A stretch of 35,696 bases of DNA from Argonema antarcticum A004/B2 (GTDB lineage: Bacteria > Cyanobacteriota > Cyanobacteriia > Cyanobacteriales > Aerosakkonemataceae): contig NZ_JAIQZN010000066.1 of NCBI RefSeq assembly GCF_023333585.1, positions 1-35,696 of the forward strand, read 5' to 3'. The translations under genes were made by a program, and so were the position numbers. The notes below the pieces were generated by a model. That model searched no databases. It was not told where the DNA came from and was given only the letters and a program-made list of their open reading frames with translations. Below, in pieces: positions 15,959 through 23,462 of the stretch (its first letter is position 1; every line of letters starts with the position of its first letter).

Positions 15959-16208
15959 ATGCCAGAAGTTACAAGATTTTATGGAATAGTCCTGCAAAAT
16001 TTTCTTTGGAGATCACCCACCGCCTCATTTCCATGTCATTTATGGTGAATATAATGCTTTAGTCAGCATTGAGTCTTTAGAAATTATTGAAGGAGATTTA
16101 CCGAATCGGGCTGAAAAAATGGTATTAGAATGGGGGAAGTTGTACCAGAAAGAACTGCTGCAAATGTGGAATACCCAAGAGTTTATTAAACTTCCACCTT
16201 TAAAGTAA
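15959..16208 (+). pseudogene. DUF4160 gene with +1 frameshift
   Basis: The N-terminus MPEVTRFYGIVLQN is followed, one frame later, by FFGDHPPPHFHVIYGEYNAL, then SLEIIEGDLPNRAEKMVLEW, to a stop at 16208. This is the whole ~83-residue DUF4160 sequence. The break is in AATTTTCTTTGG at ~15999-16007, where one T too many shifts the frame. It could be a real disruption or a homopolymer sequencing error. DUF4160 proteins typically pair with DUF2442, which follows here after 13 bp. Confidence 0.85.
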
Positions 16209-16221
16209 TTGAGAGTTTTTT

Positions 16222-16476
16222 ATGCAACCTTATCGGATTGTTTCTGCTCAAACTATTGACGATCGTACTTTGCTGGTTAAGTTTAACAATAATGAAATCA
16301 GAAAGTACGATATTTCTAAATTATTAGAAATACCCATGTTCGCGCCCTTACGTAATCCAGGTTTTTTCAGAAACTTTAAAATAGAACCTGGTGGTTATGC
16401 TTTGGTTTGGAATGAGGACATTGATATCAGCGAATATGAATTTTGGCAGAATGGAATCAGTTTCACAGATGGGTAA
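16222..16476 (+). CDS. DUF2442 protein
   Basis: The 84-residue protein has the DUF2442 pattern: a strand pair TIDDRTLLVKFNNNEIRKYD, then LLEIPMFAPLRNPGFF and a C-terminal GGYALVWNEDIDISEYEFW. DUF4160/DUF2442 pairs are frequent small cassettes in cyanobacteria and are suspected, without proof known to me, to be toxin-antitoxin-like. The ATG at 16222 follows a GAGAG stretch. With its partner frameshifted, this may be an orphan. Confidence 0.88.
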   Translation: MQPYRIVSAQTIDDRTLLVKFNNNEIRKYDISKLLEIPMFAPLRNPGFFRNFKIEPGGYALVWNEDIDISEYEFWQNGISFTDG

Positions 16477-16532
16477 ATCCAGCCTCATCTTGAATCTACA
16501 CATCATATTATTCACTAAGAAATAAGCGCGGT

Positions 16533-16696
16533 TTGCCAAAAGTCTCAAGACAGCTTCAACTTTGGGCTGTAGCTCTGGGTGTTTGCGGATGAGGGCTTTG
16601 TAGGCACGTTTAAACGAGCGAGCAAAAGTGATAATTTTCAACTGTTTAGCTCCGCGATCGCTTCATTAACTTTGCCTCGAAAAACGTTTCCTTTCT
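16533..16696 (-). pseudogene. Remnant of a RelE-type toxin/antitoxin pair
   Basis: The minus strand from 16641 reads MKIITFARSFKRAYKALIRK and on to LRLLA, identical to the first 36 residues of the intact toxin at 27835-28119, then diverges. Bases 16638-16696 are the last ~19 codons of its antitoxin (compare 28116-28175). The antitoxin copy is cut at CCTTTCTTCC, where a repeat unit CCCCAAACACGATATGCC begins. Both ends of the remnant are therefore breakpoints, the right one exactly at an array. Confidence 0.88.
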
Positions 16697-16880
16697 TCCC
16701 CAAACACGATATGCCTACGGCACGCACTCGCGTTCGCACTCTCCAATTCCACCAGCACGATTGCCTACGGCACGCACTCGCGATCGCACCCACATCCATC
16801 CCCTTGCATCGATCGCACTCTCCAATTGAACAAGTACGATTGCGCTAACGCGCACGCTACGCGATCGCACTGTTAAAAAA
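16697..16880 (+). repeat. HIP1/hairpin repeat array
   Basis: The array holds three double-hairpin elements (stems TGCC/GGCA twice and TGCGC/GCGCA once, the last at ~16839) and units with ACTCTCCAATTCCACCAGCA and CACCCACATCCATCCC. The orientation is the same as in all other arrays. Confidence 0.9.
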
Positions 16881-16890
16881 ATAAGTTAAA

Positions 16891-17106
16891 TTAAGCTTTA
16901 ACCTTGACTCGCTGTAAGGGAAAAACTTGTTTTCCTAACGCTACAATTTCTTGCTTTTCTTCAGCAGTCAAGCAATCTTGTCCATTCAGGCTACCACCTG
17001 GACGTTTCGGATCTCCTCCTGCATCTAAATATCGCTTTCGTGCTGTAGCAAAGATTTCTCGCAGCCTTTGATATTGTTTTTGTTCTAACTCAGTTGGTTC
17101 TCTCAC
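16891..17106 (-). CDS. Small protein of unknown function, downstream member of a two-gene module
   Basis: From GTG 17106 it has 71 residues (MREPTELEQKQYQRLREIFA). The N-terminal part is helical, and the second half has DPKRPGGSLNGQDCLTAEEK. A TTG at 17121 would add five residues but overlaps the stop of the upstream frame. GTG is preferred because GGAG lies nine bases before it. I do not recognise the family. Its size, context and tight spacing after the next entry suggest one half of a toxin-antitoxin-like pair. Confidence 0.6.
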   Translation of the reverse strand: MREPTELEQKQYQRLREIFATARKRYLDAGGDPKRPGGSLNGQDCLTAEEKQEIVALGKQVFPLQRVKVKA

Positions 17107-17108
17107 GG

Positions 17109-17320
17109 TTATAATCTCCAATTAGTAGGAACTATTTCGCCATTGGGTAGGACAACTGCGATCGGTAAAATGGGGCTAGGAGTAGCGATGTACCAATCTC
17201 CACTGTCTCTATCATAAAATTCGTACTCGATTAAGTCTAACGTTTGCAGAGCATTGATAACCAAGTATTGAGATTCGGTGGGTTCCACAGGTTGTAATTT
17301 TGTATCTGAGCAAGGGACAT
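17109..17320 (-). pseudogene. Small gene with -1 frameshift, partner of the preceding entry
   Basis: ATG 17320 opens MSLAQIQ and then, after one missing A in CAAAATT at ~17298, the protein-like frame KLQPVEPTESQYLVINALQT continues with LDLIEYEFYDRDSGDWYIAT to a stop at 17109. The uninterrupted, low-bias composition of the second frame suggests a real ~70-residue protein with one indel. A functional start at GTG ~17287 (VEPTESQYL) is an alternative. The stop overlaps the ribosome-binding region of the following gene, as in an operon. Confidence 0.5.
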
Positions 17321-17324
17321 CTTA

Positions 17325-17552
17325 GCAAACAACGCGATCGCACCCTCTAATTTAACAAAGGCGATATGGCTAACGCCGAGCTTCACGATCGCACTCAATA
17401 CCCCACCAGCACTTACATCCCAAAAAGGGCGATAATGCTACGCATCGCTACGCGATCGCACTCTCATCCCCATCAGCACTTACATCCCAAAAAGTACGAT
17501 TGCGCTAAGGCGCACGCTTCGCGAACGCACTCTCACCCCCACCAGCACTGAC
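17325..17552 (+). repeat. HIP1/hairpin repeat array
   Basis: The array contains hairpin variants with stems TGGC/GCC (17366), ATGC/GCAT (17434) and TGCGC/GCGCA (17500), and several 44-nt units with CACCAGCACTTACATCCCA. Its right end replaces the 3' half of the adjoining PIN-domain gene. Confidence 0.9.
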
Positions 17553-17690
17553 ATGAATCTGAGATGATTGTAACTGTTTCCACATCGGTTCTAGAAGTGG
17601 AAAATAATCAGGAAATTTCTCAATGCTGTAGATAACGATCGCAGTATCAACATACACAATACTGGCGGCTGGAATATTTAACTGTCCCAT
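17505..17690 (-). pseudogene. VapC-type PIN toxin truncated by the repeat array
   Basis: The minus strand reads MGQLNIPAASIVYVDTAIVI, a PIN-domain start with the first catalytic Asp in YVDT, then YSIEKFPDYFPLLEPMWKQL. After about residue 48 the frame runs into array sequence (AGGGESAFAKRAP) and stops. PIN proteins need about 130 residues and three further acidic residues, so the toxin is dead. It overlaps the end of the antitoxin gene by 13 bp, as in a normal pair. Confidence 0.85.
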
Positions 17691-17941
17691 GAAGATCGCT
17701 CCTGTTGCAGATACCGATCGACTTCTTCAGAAGTTTGGAAAAGTTGTTGTCCAGGGGATTGTTTGAGAATGTCGATAACCGATTGTTTGGGTGGAGTGGT
17801 TTGTGTGTTGGTTTGTGGGAGGTTGGCTAGAAGTCGCGATCGCACTAGAATTTGCTCTGCGGGTGAGAGTGCTTGGATCGCTTGAATCAAGGATTCGACG
17901 AGTTGCACATTAATGTTTGTATTACTGAATGCGCTATTCAT
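17678..17941 (-). CDS. Orphaned VapB-like antitoxin
   Basis: The 87-residue protein starts at ATG 17941 after a good SD (GGAGG, six bases away). It is helical (VESLIQAIQALSPAEQILVR, SRLLANLP), followed by a Thr/Pro-rich linker and a C-terminal segment VIDILKQSPGQQLFQTSEEV that should wrap the toxin. The gene is complete although the PIN toxin downstream is truncated, so it would now be an antitoxin without a local target. Confidence 0.75.
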   Translation of the reverse strand: MNSAFSNTNINVQLVESLIQAIQALSPAEQILVRSRLLANLPQTNTQTTPPKQSVIDILKQSPGQQLFQTSEEVDRYLQQERSSWDS

Positions 17942-17984
17942 TCATTTCCTCCTTTTCTGAATATCTGTTTAGATATTTATATGA

Positions 17985-18283
17985 TAGAGCGACTCATCCC
18001 CACTAGCACTCACATCCGAAAAAGGGCGATTGCGCTAAGGCGCACGCTGCGCGATCGCACTCTCACCCCCATCAGCACTTACATCCGAAAAAGAGCGATT
18101 GCGCTAAGGCGCACGCTGTGCGATCGCACCCACATCCATTCCCTTGCATCGATCGCACTCTTCAATTCCAGAAATACGATTGCCTACGGCACGCTACGCG
18201 ATCGCACCCACATCCATTAGCAAATGCGATCGCGAAGTTAGCGCACGCACTCGCGATCGCACCTACATCCATTCTCAAAGGGC
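17985..18283 (+). repeat. HIP1/hairpin repeat array
   Basis: The array holds 44-nt units at ~17996 and ~18060 followed by TGCGC/GCGCA hairpins (~18030 and ~18099), then a TGCC/GGCA hairpin (~18181) and units with CACCCACATCCATT. Confidence 0.9.
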
Positions 18284-18285
18284 AA

Positions 18286-18492
18286 CTACTGACCCCGCCC
18301 TGGGAAGCAGTCTGCAAAGCCTAATGCTTCGGAATCGAGAAAGCTGGCTATAGCCATTTCGACAACGGTTTCGATCGGGTATTCAATTTCCGCAGCGCGT
18401 GCAACTAGCGCCAGTCGGATTCGTTCGGGTAAGCGATCGAGGATAGCTTGAGCGTCAGCAGCAGATAGTTGTTCTAAGCTAGTAGTCTGCAT
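18286..18492 (-). CDS. Small ribbon-helix-helix-like protein, GIY-YIG partner (copy 2)
   Basis: The 68-residue protein is a paralog of the one at 25224-25433. Both share LPERIRLALVARA-type (here) or LPENIRNGLEMRA-type (there) strand-helix, then VVEMAIASFLDSEALGFADC. The pattern of a short strand, a helix rich in Ala/Arg and a helix AI..YLD fits a ribbon-helix-helix antitoxin fold (inference). It is complete, but the GIY-YIG gene 4 bp upstream is reduced to its last ~33 codons. Confidence 0.7.
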   Translation of the reverse strand: MQTTSLEQLSAADAQAILDRLPERIRLALVARAAEIEYPIETVVEMAIASFLDSEALGFADCFPGRGQ

Positions 18493-18496
18493 GGAT

Positions 18497-18597
18497 CTAT
18501 TTTTCTGGAGGAATTTGGACGTTGTATGGTGGCTCAGTTGCTCGTAAGATGACTGTTTCTAGTTCTAATAGTAGCGCTTTGTCTATAATCCAATTAT
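18497..18597 (-). pseudogene. C-terminal remnant of a GIY-YIG nuclease gene
   Basis: The minus strand ends NWIIDKALLLELETVILRAT then EPPYNVQIPPEK, matching the C-terminus TQWIQLSSELESLIIQAINP then PYNVKIPARD of the intact nuclease at 25438-25806. Homology stops where the divergent VapB gene starts at 18596, so the VapBC cassette appears to have replaced the catalytic part. Confidence 0.8.
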
Positions 18598-18847
18598 GAC
18601 TGTTATTGAACAAATCTACGCGATCGTCAAAAGCCTTCCCCAAAACCAAGCTAGGGAAATTCTCACTTTCGCTGAGTTTATTCGTGCCAAGTACCTGAAT
18701 GCTAACCAATCCACCGATACAGTAGATTCTTTAACTTCCTGGGAGGAATTGGTTTATTCGCTTGCTGGAGCGTGGGCAGATGACTTTCCTACTCTGGAAG
18801 AGATTCGTACCGAGTCGGGGGAAGACATTTTGCGGGAGAGTTTTTAG
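18596..18847 (+). CDS. VapB-type antitoxin (DUF2281-like)
   Basis: The 83-residue protein starts VIEQIYAIVKSLPQNQAREI, then LTFAEFIRAKY, the DUF2281-type helical pattern. It ends in an acidic segment (WADDFPTLEEIRTESGEDIL) of the kind that occupies the toxin cleft. The stop codon is directly followed by the ATG of the PIN toxin, so the two are translated together. Confidence 0.85.
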   Translation: MTVIEQIYAIVKSLPQNQAREILTFAEFIRAKYLNANQSTDTVDSLTSWEELVYSLAGAWADDFPTLEEIRTESGEDILRESF

Positions 18848-19240
18848 ATGTACATTTTGGATACAAATACATTAATCTATTACTTCAAAGGACAAGGACA
18901 AGTTGCCCAGAACCTTGCCAATGTACCTCCTCAAGAAATTGGCATTTCCACGATCGTTTTGTTTGAATTGCAAGTTGGTATTGCTAAATCTACTGCGCCT
19001 GCAAAACGCACACAACAACTTCAGCAACTCTTGAGCCGAGTTAATCTTATTCCTTTCGATCGCGATGCTGCTGTTGCGGCTGCCACAATCCGCGCTCAAT
19101 TAGAGCAACAAGGCACTCCCATCGGACCGCTCGATGTTTTGATTGCAGGGACAGCCGCTTCTTTGCAAGGAACTCTTGTTACTCACAATGTCAAGGAGTT
19201 TTCGAGAGTTTCAGGACTTGCGATCGCGGACTGGTATTGA
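18848..19240 (+). CDS. vapC: VapC PIN-domain toxin (RNase)
   Basis: The 130-residue protein is a full-length PIN domain with MYILDTNTLIYYFKG (Asp5), Glu in VLFELQVGIAKS, GPLDVLIAGTA with the third acidic residue and THNVKEFSRV near the C-terminus (the usual TxNxxEF motif). VapC enzymes cut tRNA or rRNA with Mg2+ and are held inactive by the partner antitoxin upstream. This pair is intact and faces right. Its insertion coincides with loss of most of a GIY-YIG gene on the left. Confidence 0.93.
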   Translation: MYILDTNTLIYYFKGQGQVAQNLANVPPQEIGISTIVLFELQVGIAKSTAPAKRTQQLQQLLSRVNLIPFDRDAAVAAATIRAQLEQQGTPIGPLDVLIAGTAASLQGTLVTHNVKEFSRVSGLAIADWY

Positions 19241-19244
19241 AGAT

Positions 19245-19495
19245 AACGAGCGATCGCACCCTCATCCCCACCAGCACTGACATAGCGAAAAGCGCACTCG
19301 CACTCTTACCCCCACCAGCACTTATATCCGAAAAAGAACGATCGCACTCCCATCCGCACCAACACTTACATCGCAAAAAGCGCGATTGCCTACGGCACGC
19401 TGCGCGAACGCACTCCCATCCCCACTAGCATTTACATTGTGAAAAGGGTGATTGCCTACGGCACGCTGCGCGAACGTACTACACTTTTCAATGTT
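19245..19495 (+). repeat. HIP1/hairpin repeat array, 44-nt units dominant
   Basis: Four ~44-nt units with CACCAGCACTTACAT or close variants end in AAAAAG, with GCGATCGCAC or GAACGCAC between them. Two TGCC/GGCA hairpins lie at ~19387 and ~19452. Confidence 0.9.
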
Positions 19496-19506
19496 TATGA
19501 ATATAT

Positions 19507-19920
19507 TTATTTTTTTACTTCCTCAAGTATTTTATAAGTATTACAAACTACCTCTATTAAAATATCTCCGCTCAACTGAAAATAAATCAGTGAATCAGAA
19601 GCTGTCGCAATTGTGCCATTTTTATTCCTAAATGGGTATGATAAATAAGATAATATTTTATCTGCATCTGCTGATGTGAGTTTTCTAAGTTCTATCTCTC
19701 CTACCCAGAAGCAGAATTCTTCTTTATCTGCATCCAAGGGTTGAGAAAGAACGATGTGTAAAATATGGTAAAGTTCGAGGGAAACATCGCCAGCTTCTGG
19801 GCCAAAAGTAAAGTCTAGGCGCAATCCCAGATTTTGAGGAAGTAAACAAATTCCAACTAAGTCTGCACTTTTTAAATCTTCTAGAAAGGTTTTCAGGTTT
19901 TGAGTAATGGTGAAAGTCAT
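19507..19920 (-). CDS. Unknown protein, possible immunity protein
   Basis: The 137-residue soluble protein is not recognised. It is rich in alternating strands (LVGICLLPQNLGLRLDF, VSLELYHILHIVL, EEFCFWVGEIELRKL) and ends in a helix (ILEEVKK). Its ATG overlaps the TGA of a truncated upstream frame whose sequence looks like the tip of a polymorphic toxin. That toxin-then-immunity order, with ATGA coupling, suggests an immunity role (inference from context only). Confidence 0.6.
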   Translation of the reverse strand: MTFTITQNLKTFLEDLKSADLVGICLLPQNLGLRLDFTFGPEAGDVSLELYHILHIVLSQPLDADKEEFCFWVGEIELRKLTSADADKILSYLSYPFRNKNGTIATASDSLIYFQLSGDILIEVVCNTYKILEEVKK

Positions 19921-20024
19921 AAACTCAGTTGTTCTCCTGTACTATGGGTGTTTGCTCCTGGCACAAATTGAATTTGGTTTCCAAATTGGTCGTAACGACG
20001 ACGATAATATTTTCCATTGGTTCC
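19917..20024 (-). pseudogene. C-terminal remnant of a toxin-like protein
   Basis: The minus strand is open for ~35 codons up to the TGA at 19917: GTNGKYYRRRYDQFGNQIQF then VPGANTHSTGEQLSL. The YDQFGN segment resembles the end of secreted YD/RHS- or hemagglutinin-type polymorphic toxins. There is no start codon. Upstream the frame enters the repeat array (CCCACCAGCACTTACAT) directly, so the rest of the gene was lost at the array junction. Confidence 0.55.
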
Positions 20025-20095
20025 CACCAGCACTTACATTACAAAAAGGGCGATAATGCTACGCATCGCTCCGCGATCGCACCCATATCTATCGT
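20025..20095 (+). repeat. Short HIP1/hairpin array
   Basis: One 44-nt-type unit is followed by a hairpin with stem ATGC/GCAT and second loop TCC (CGC-TCC-GCG), then GATCGCACCCATATC. Confidence 0.85.
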
Positions 20096-20148
20096 AAAAT
20101 TAGTTGCAGTTTATGCCTAAAATTAATAAGGAACTCAACTATGTGAAT

Positions 20149-20493
20149 ATGGCAAAAATACCTAGAGAAGTTACTGCGACTATAAATAACTTAAAACAGC
20201 AGGCTTTAAACATTGTTGAAGAAGCTAGCGCCTTGGAATCAACACTTTTTGAAGCTTTGGGAGAAACAGATGCAACTATCTCCTATTTGGATGAAATGAA
20301 GAGTGTGGCAGATTATGCAGAATCCTCATACTCTCAGCTGTCTACTCTCCAACTTCAAATTGCCAAAGCTCAACCTATTGCTCCTCGTGATATGCTAGAG
20401 TTATTAGCACAAGCTATCGCACGAACCGAGGCTAGAATTCCCGCGCTTGAGCGTAGTATTGAAGAAGTGAAAATGGAATGGAACTTGCCATGA
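20149..20493 (+). CDS. Coiled-coil small protein, first gene of a duplicated pair (copy 1)
   Basis: From ATG 20149 the protein has 114 residues. It is almost entirely helical with heptad-like spacing (INNLKQQALNIVEEASALES; LDEMKSVADYAESSYSQLST; MLELLAQAIARTEARIPALE). I recognise no family. It is about 75% identical by eye to the protein at 24508. ATG 20149 is chosen over 20104 because the paralog starts at the same MAK. Its TGA overlaps the ATG of the next gene (ATGA). The duplicated, coupled and array-flanked arrangement suggests a two-component accessory module. Confidence 0.75.
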   Translation: MAKIPREVTATINNLKQQALNIVEEASALESTLFEALGETDATISYLDEMKSVADYAESSYSQLSTLQLQIAKAQPIAPRDMLELLAQAIARTEARIPALERSIEEVKMEWNLP

Positions 20494-20693
20494 CTAAGCA
20501 ACCGCGTATTCCCGATCCAGAAACGTCTAAACGCCTACTTGCTAATCTGCGTCGAACTCGCCTGGAATTAGGAGAAGTTAATCAAGAATTGGCAGAAATT
20601 AATGCGATGCTGGCACAATATATTAGCCAGCAACAGTTGCAGCGAGTGCGGCGATCGCTTAGTGTTTTAACAGAATTACAGGAATCTCCATGA
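20490..20693 (+). CDS. Coiled-coil small protein, second gene of a duplicated pair (copy 1)
   Basis: The 67-residue protein starts MTKQPRIPDPETSKRLLANL and continues as one amphipathic helix region (RTRLELGEVNQELAEINAML) to an Arg-rich end (QLQRVRRSLSVL). ATG 20490 overlaps the stop of the first gene. It is about 75% identical by eye to the protein at 24849. There is no recognised domain. Both small proteins are helical and could form a complex. Confidence 0.75.
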   Translation: MTKQPRIPDPETSKRLLANLRRTRLELGEVNQELAEINAMLAQYISQQQLQRVRRSLSVLTELQESP

Positions 20694-20711
20694 CAAATCC
20701 CTTGAGTGAAA

Positions 20712-21006
20712 AAGGTAGCGCGATCGCACTCTCAAATCCCACAAGTCCGATTGCCTACGGCACGCACTCGCGTTCGCACCCACATCCATTGCAAAAACGA
20801 TCGCACTCTCCAATCCCACAAGTACGATTGCCTACGGCACGCACTCGCGTTCGCACCCACATCCCTCACCAAAAGCGATCGCACTTTCAAATCCCACAAG
20901 TACGATTGCCTACGGCACGCTGCGCGATCGCACCGACATCCATCACCAAACACGATAATGCTACGCATCGCTGCGCGAACGCACTTTTGAATTCCAAAAG
21001 TACGAT
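20712..21006 (+). repeat. HIP1/hairpin repeat array
   Basis: Three near-identical ~75-bp higher-order units combine CTCTCAAATCCCACAAGT-type, TGCC/GGCA hairpin and CACCCACATCC-type segments (about 20720, 20800 and 20875). An ATGC/GCAT hairpin at ~20956 ends the array. Confidence 0.9.
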
Positions 21007-21009
21007 CGC

Positions 21010-21369
21010 TCAAGAGCTAATTGAAACAACATCGCCAGCATCATTAAGACGAACTTTCGCACTTGCTGGCAGAGAACCTATCATAGCGCTAACTTTCCTC
21101 ATCAAAGGTACAAGATGGTCTGGTCTTATACTGGTAGAATCTAATACCACAATTCTGATAAAACGACTCGCTAGATTTTGTTGATATGGAAGATTTTTAT
21201 CGGCTGTGATAAAAACATCAAAAGGATGCTTTTCGGCTCTATCCAAAATTTCCCTGTCTTTTAGACCTCTCCATCCCATATCATAAACATTGTCGATCGA
21301 ATGACCCTCGTCTATGAAAGGCTGCTTGAGTTTTTGGCTTAAGAGATTTTCATCAAGCAATATAAGCAT
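21010..21369 (-). CDS. DUF5615-type PIN-like toxin
   Basis: The 119-residue protein starts MLILLDENLLSQKLKQPFID with the PIN-like Asp/Glu pair, followed by the family pattern GLKDREILDRAEKHPFDVFI and TADKNLPYQQNL. Proteins of this family pair with DUF433 antitoxins, and the DUF433 gene overlaps its start by 17 bp. It is predicted to be a nuclease toxin. The acidic residues are all present, so it should be active. Confidence 0.88.
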   Translation of the reverse strand: MLILLDENLLSQKLKQPFIDEGHSIDNVYDMGWRGLKDREILDRAEKHPFDVFITADKNLPYQQNLASRFIRIVVLDSTSIRPDHLVPLMRKVSAMIGSLPASAKVRLNDAGDVVSISS

Positions 21370-21604
21370 TTGAAGTATTTTCTATAGACAACATCATCTT
21401 AGTTACGTTTTCTAGCACTTTAATTGCCTGACTTTCTAGGTAAGGAAAGTCATTAATAAACTCTGCCAAACCTCTTTCACCTTCCAGGTAGTCGAAAAAA
21501 GTTTTTAAGGGGACGCGGGTGCCGACAAATACCGGGACACCGCTCATAATTTCTGGATCGCGGTGAATAATTCCTCTGATGAGTAGTAATTCTTCTATTT
21601 TCAC
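21353..21604 (-). CDS. DUF433 antitoxin
   Basis: The 83-residue protein has the DUF433 signature: IIHRDPEIMSGVPVFVGTRV, then PLKTFFDYLEGERGLAEFIN, i.e. a winged-helix-like DNA-binding domain, and a C-terminal tail (MMLSIENTSNAYIA) likely to bind the toxin. The gene precedes and overlaps the DUF5615 gene. It lies directly downstream, on the opposite strand, of a conserved GCGATCGC-TTTTTAATATT element. Confidence 0.9.
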   Translation of the reverse strand: MKIEELLLIRGIIHRDPEIMSGVPVFVGTRVPLKTFFDYLEGERGLAEFINDFPYLESQAIKVLENVTKMMLSIENTSNAYIA

Positions 21605-21685
21605 GGGCTTTACTCCTTTAGAGCGAAAAAAGCGAGTAATTTTAACTTTTGCTTACAGGTAATTATATCATAAAATTTAGCAGAA

Positions 21686-21720
21686 GCGATCGCTTTTTAA
21701 TATTACATAGAAAAAAGAAG
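21686..21720. repeat. AT-rich junction element, copy 1 of 3
   Basis: GCGATCGCTTTTTAATATT is followed by ACATAGAAAAAAGAAG. The same ~37-bp sequence recurs at 22974 and 23916, each time at the border between a gene module and an array. Confidence 0.9.
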
Positions 21721-22115
21721 CAATAATGCTACGCATCGCTGCGCGAACGCACTCTGCAATTTGAAAAAAGCGAACGCACTCTCCAATTCCACAAGTACGA
21801 TCGCACCCACATCTATCCCCAAAAACGATATGCCTACGGCACGCTGCGCGAACGCACTCTCCAATTGAACAAACACGATCGCACCCACATCCATTATCAA
21901 ATACGATATGCCTACGGCACGCTGCGCGAACGCACTCTCCAATTGAACAAGCACGATTGCCTACGGCACGAATAGCGAACGCACCCACATCCATCCCCTT
22001 GCATCGATCGCACTCTCCAATTGAACAAGCACGATTGCCTACGGCACGAATAGCGAACGCACCCACATCCATCCACAAAAGCGATAATGTTAGACATCGC
22101 TACGCGAACGTACTC
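21721..22115 (+). repeat. HIP1/hairpin repeat array
   Basis: The array holds six double-hairpin elements, including two carrying CGAATAGCGAA in place of the second hairpin (~21964 and ~22038) and one with the rare stem ATGT/ACAT (ATGT-TAG-ACAT, ~22087). Units of the CTCCAATTGAACAAG and CACCCACATCCATC types lie between them. Confidence 0.9.
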
Positions 22116-22142
22116 ACATCATTAGTCATTTTGAGAATTAAA

Positions 22143-22151
22143 TGCTATAAT
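22143..22151 (+). promoter_or_regulatory. Extended -10 promoter element
   Basis: TGCTATAAT (22143-22151) is a perfect extended -10 sequence, located ~35 bases before the start of the papain-fold toxin gene. No good -35 is at 17 bases, which is acceptable for an extended -10 promoter. Confidence 0.5.
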
Positions 22152-22185
22152 ATTTGAATATTTTTTCTAAACTTAGGATGAAAAG

Positions 22186-22548
22186 TTGAACCAGTTTACA
22201 ATAGAAGAAATTTACGCAGAGCTTGGCAATATAGTCAAGATGTTTTCTCTTCTCCAATGCGATAAATGTGCTTCTTCTGTAGTAGCCTGGTTAAAACAGA
22301 ATAAAATACCTTATAAGATTATTAGATTGAAAACTAGATATGACGATGAGGATTTTATAATCAGCGAACGTTTAGAACGTCAGGGTATAACGGAATCGAT
22401 TACAGTCAATGGAAACCATTATGGGGTGGAAATTCAATGCCGAGTTTTTGATAATATTTCATCTGAGGGAATGTTAAGGGATGAGTGGGTGAATGATTTT
22501 CACTGTCCTAGCGAGGATTTTATAGTTGAAGAGGTAGAAGAGTTATAA
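22186..22548 (+). CDS. Papain-fold toxin-2-like protein
   Basis: The 120-residue protein shows the papain-fold toxin 2 layout: a cysteine motif LLQCDKCASSVVAWL (~Cys27/Cys30), a basic KIIRLKTRY strand, then VNGNHYGVEIQCRVFDN with the His and Asp of the catalytic set. This domain is normally the C-terminal tip of large secreted polymorphic toxins. Here it stands alone, with no export region. The start TTG 22186 has AGGA seven bases upstream. An immunity-like gene follows after 32 bp. It may be a captured toxin tip kept as a cassette. Confidence 0.75.
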   Translation: MNQFTIEEIYAELGNIVKMFSLLQCDKCASSVVAWLKQNKIPYKIIRLKTRYDDEDFIISERLERQGITESITVNGNHYGVEIQCRVFDNISSEGMLRDEWVNDFHCPSEDFIVEEVEEL

Positions 22549-22580
22549 TTTAATTTGAGGGGAAAAGCGGAGAATACATA

Positions 22581-22949
22581 ATGAGTGGATTGTTTGAAAT
22601 ACTGAAAAAAATCGAAGCTAGACCAGGAATGTACATAGGTTGTGCTTCTATTAGCAACTTATTTATGTTTTTGGCTGGGTATAAAACGGCTAGGCGAGAA
22701 TTAGGAATTGAACCGAATGAGAAGGAATTTGAGTTTTATCGAGAGTTTCAGCCTTGGATACAAAAAAGGTTTAATGTACAGACTGTGAATTCGTGGGCGA
22801 AGATTATTTTACTTTATTCTGTGGATGAGAAAGAGGGGTTTAACTATTTCTTTAAGTTGTTAGATGAGTTTTTGAAGAGAGATAACAATGAAATAGTTGA
22901 AAAGGAAGGGGCTTATGGTGTTGAGGTTAGTAGTGGTGTAAAAAGTTGA
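22581..22949 (+). CDS. Putative immunity protein for the papain-fold toxin
   Basis: The 122-residue soluble protein contains FEILKKIEARPGMYIGCASI and FMFLAGYKTARRELG, a pattern (RPxMYxG, then a FLxGY helix) found in small proteins next to polymorphic toxin tips. No catalytic motif is seen. It follows the papain-fold toxin closely in the same direction, the usual order for toxin and immunity genes. The family name is not certain to me. Confidence 0.65.
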   Translation: MSGLFEILKKIEARPGMYIGCASISNLFMFLAGYKTARRELGIEPNEKEFEFYREFQPWIQKRFNVQTVNSWAKIILLYSVDEKEGFNYFFKLLDEFLKRDNNEIVEKEGAYGVEVSSGVKS

Positions 22950-22973
22950 ATGAGTGGTTGATTTTGGGAAAAG

Positions 22974-23415
22974 GCGATCGCTTTTTAATATTCCATAGAA
23001 AAAAGAAGCGATCGCACTCTCAAATCCCACAAGTACGATCGCACCCACATCCATTAGCAAAAGCGATCGCACTCTCGAATTCCACAAATACGATCGCACC
23101 CACATCACCAAAGACGATCGCACTCTCCAATCCCACAAGTACGATCGCACCCACATCCATCCCCAAACGCGATCGCACTCTCCAATTGAACAAGTACGAT
23201 CGCACCAACATTCATCACCAAAAGCGATCGCACTCTCCAATTGAACAAGTACGATCGCACCAACATCCATCATCAAAAGCGATCGCACCCACATCCATCC
23301 CCAAACACGATATGCCTACGGCACGCTTCGCGAACGCACTCTCCAATCCCACAAGCACGATCGCACTCTCCAATTGAACAAATCCGATCGCACCCACATC
23401 CATCCCCAAATCCGA
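22974..23415 (+). repeat. HIP1 array (27/28-nt units), starting with junction element copy 2
   Basis: The array opens with the AT-rich junction element (22974-23010). A long regular array follows: units beginning CGATCGCACTCTCCAATT alternate with units beginning CGATCGCACCCACATCCAT, of 27 and 28 nt. One double hairpin lies at ~23310. It contains no gene. Confidence 0.93.
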
Positions 23416-23462
23416 TAAAAGCTAGTAAACTTTATATATGGCTTAGACGTGGGTTGGTACTT

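Noticed and set aside
18596-18709. Minus-strand frame MVSIQVLG... as a separate gene
   Set aside because: Its first ~37 codons are antisense to vapB; only the end (18497-18597) has homology, to the GIY-YIG C-terminus.
21677-23415. Long open frames on the minus strand within arrays (repeating LVELESAIV, DVGAIV, CDR)
   Set aside because: They arise because the 27-nt units preserve frame; the amino-acid pattern follows repeat units, has no start signals, and switches frame with each 28-nt unit.
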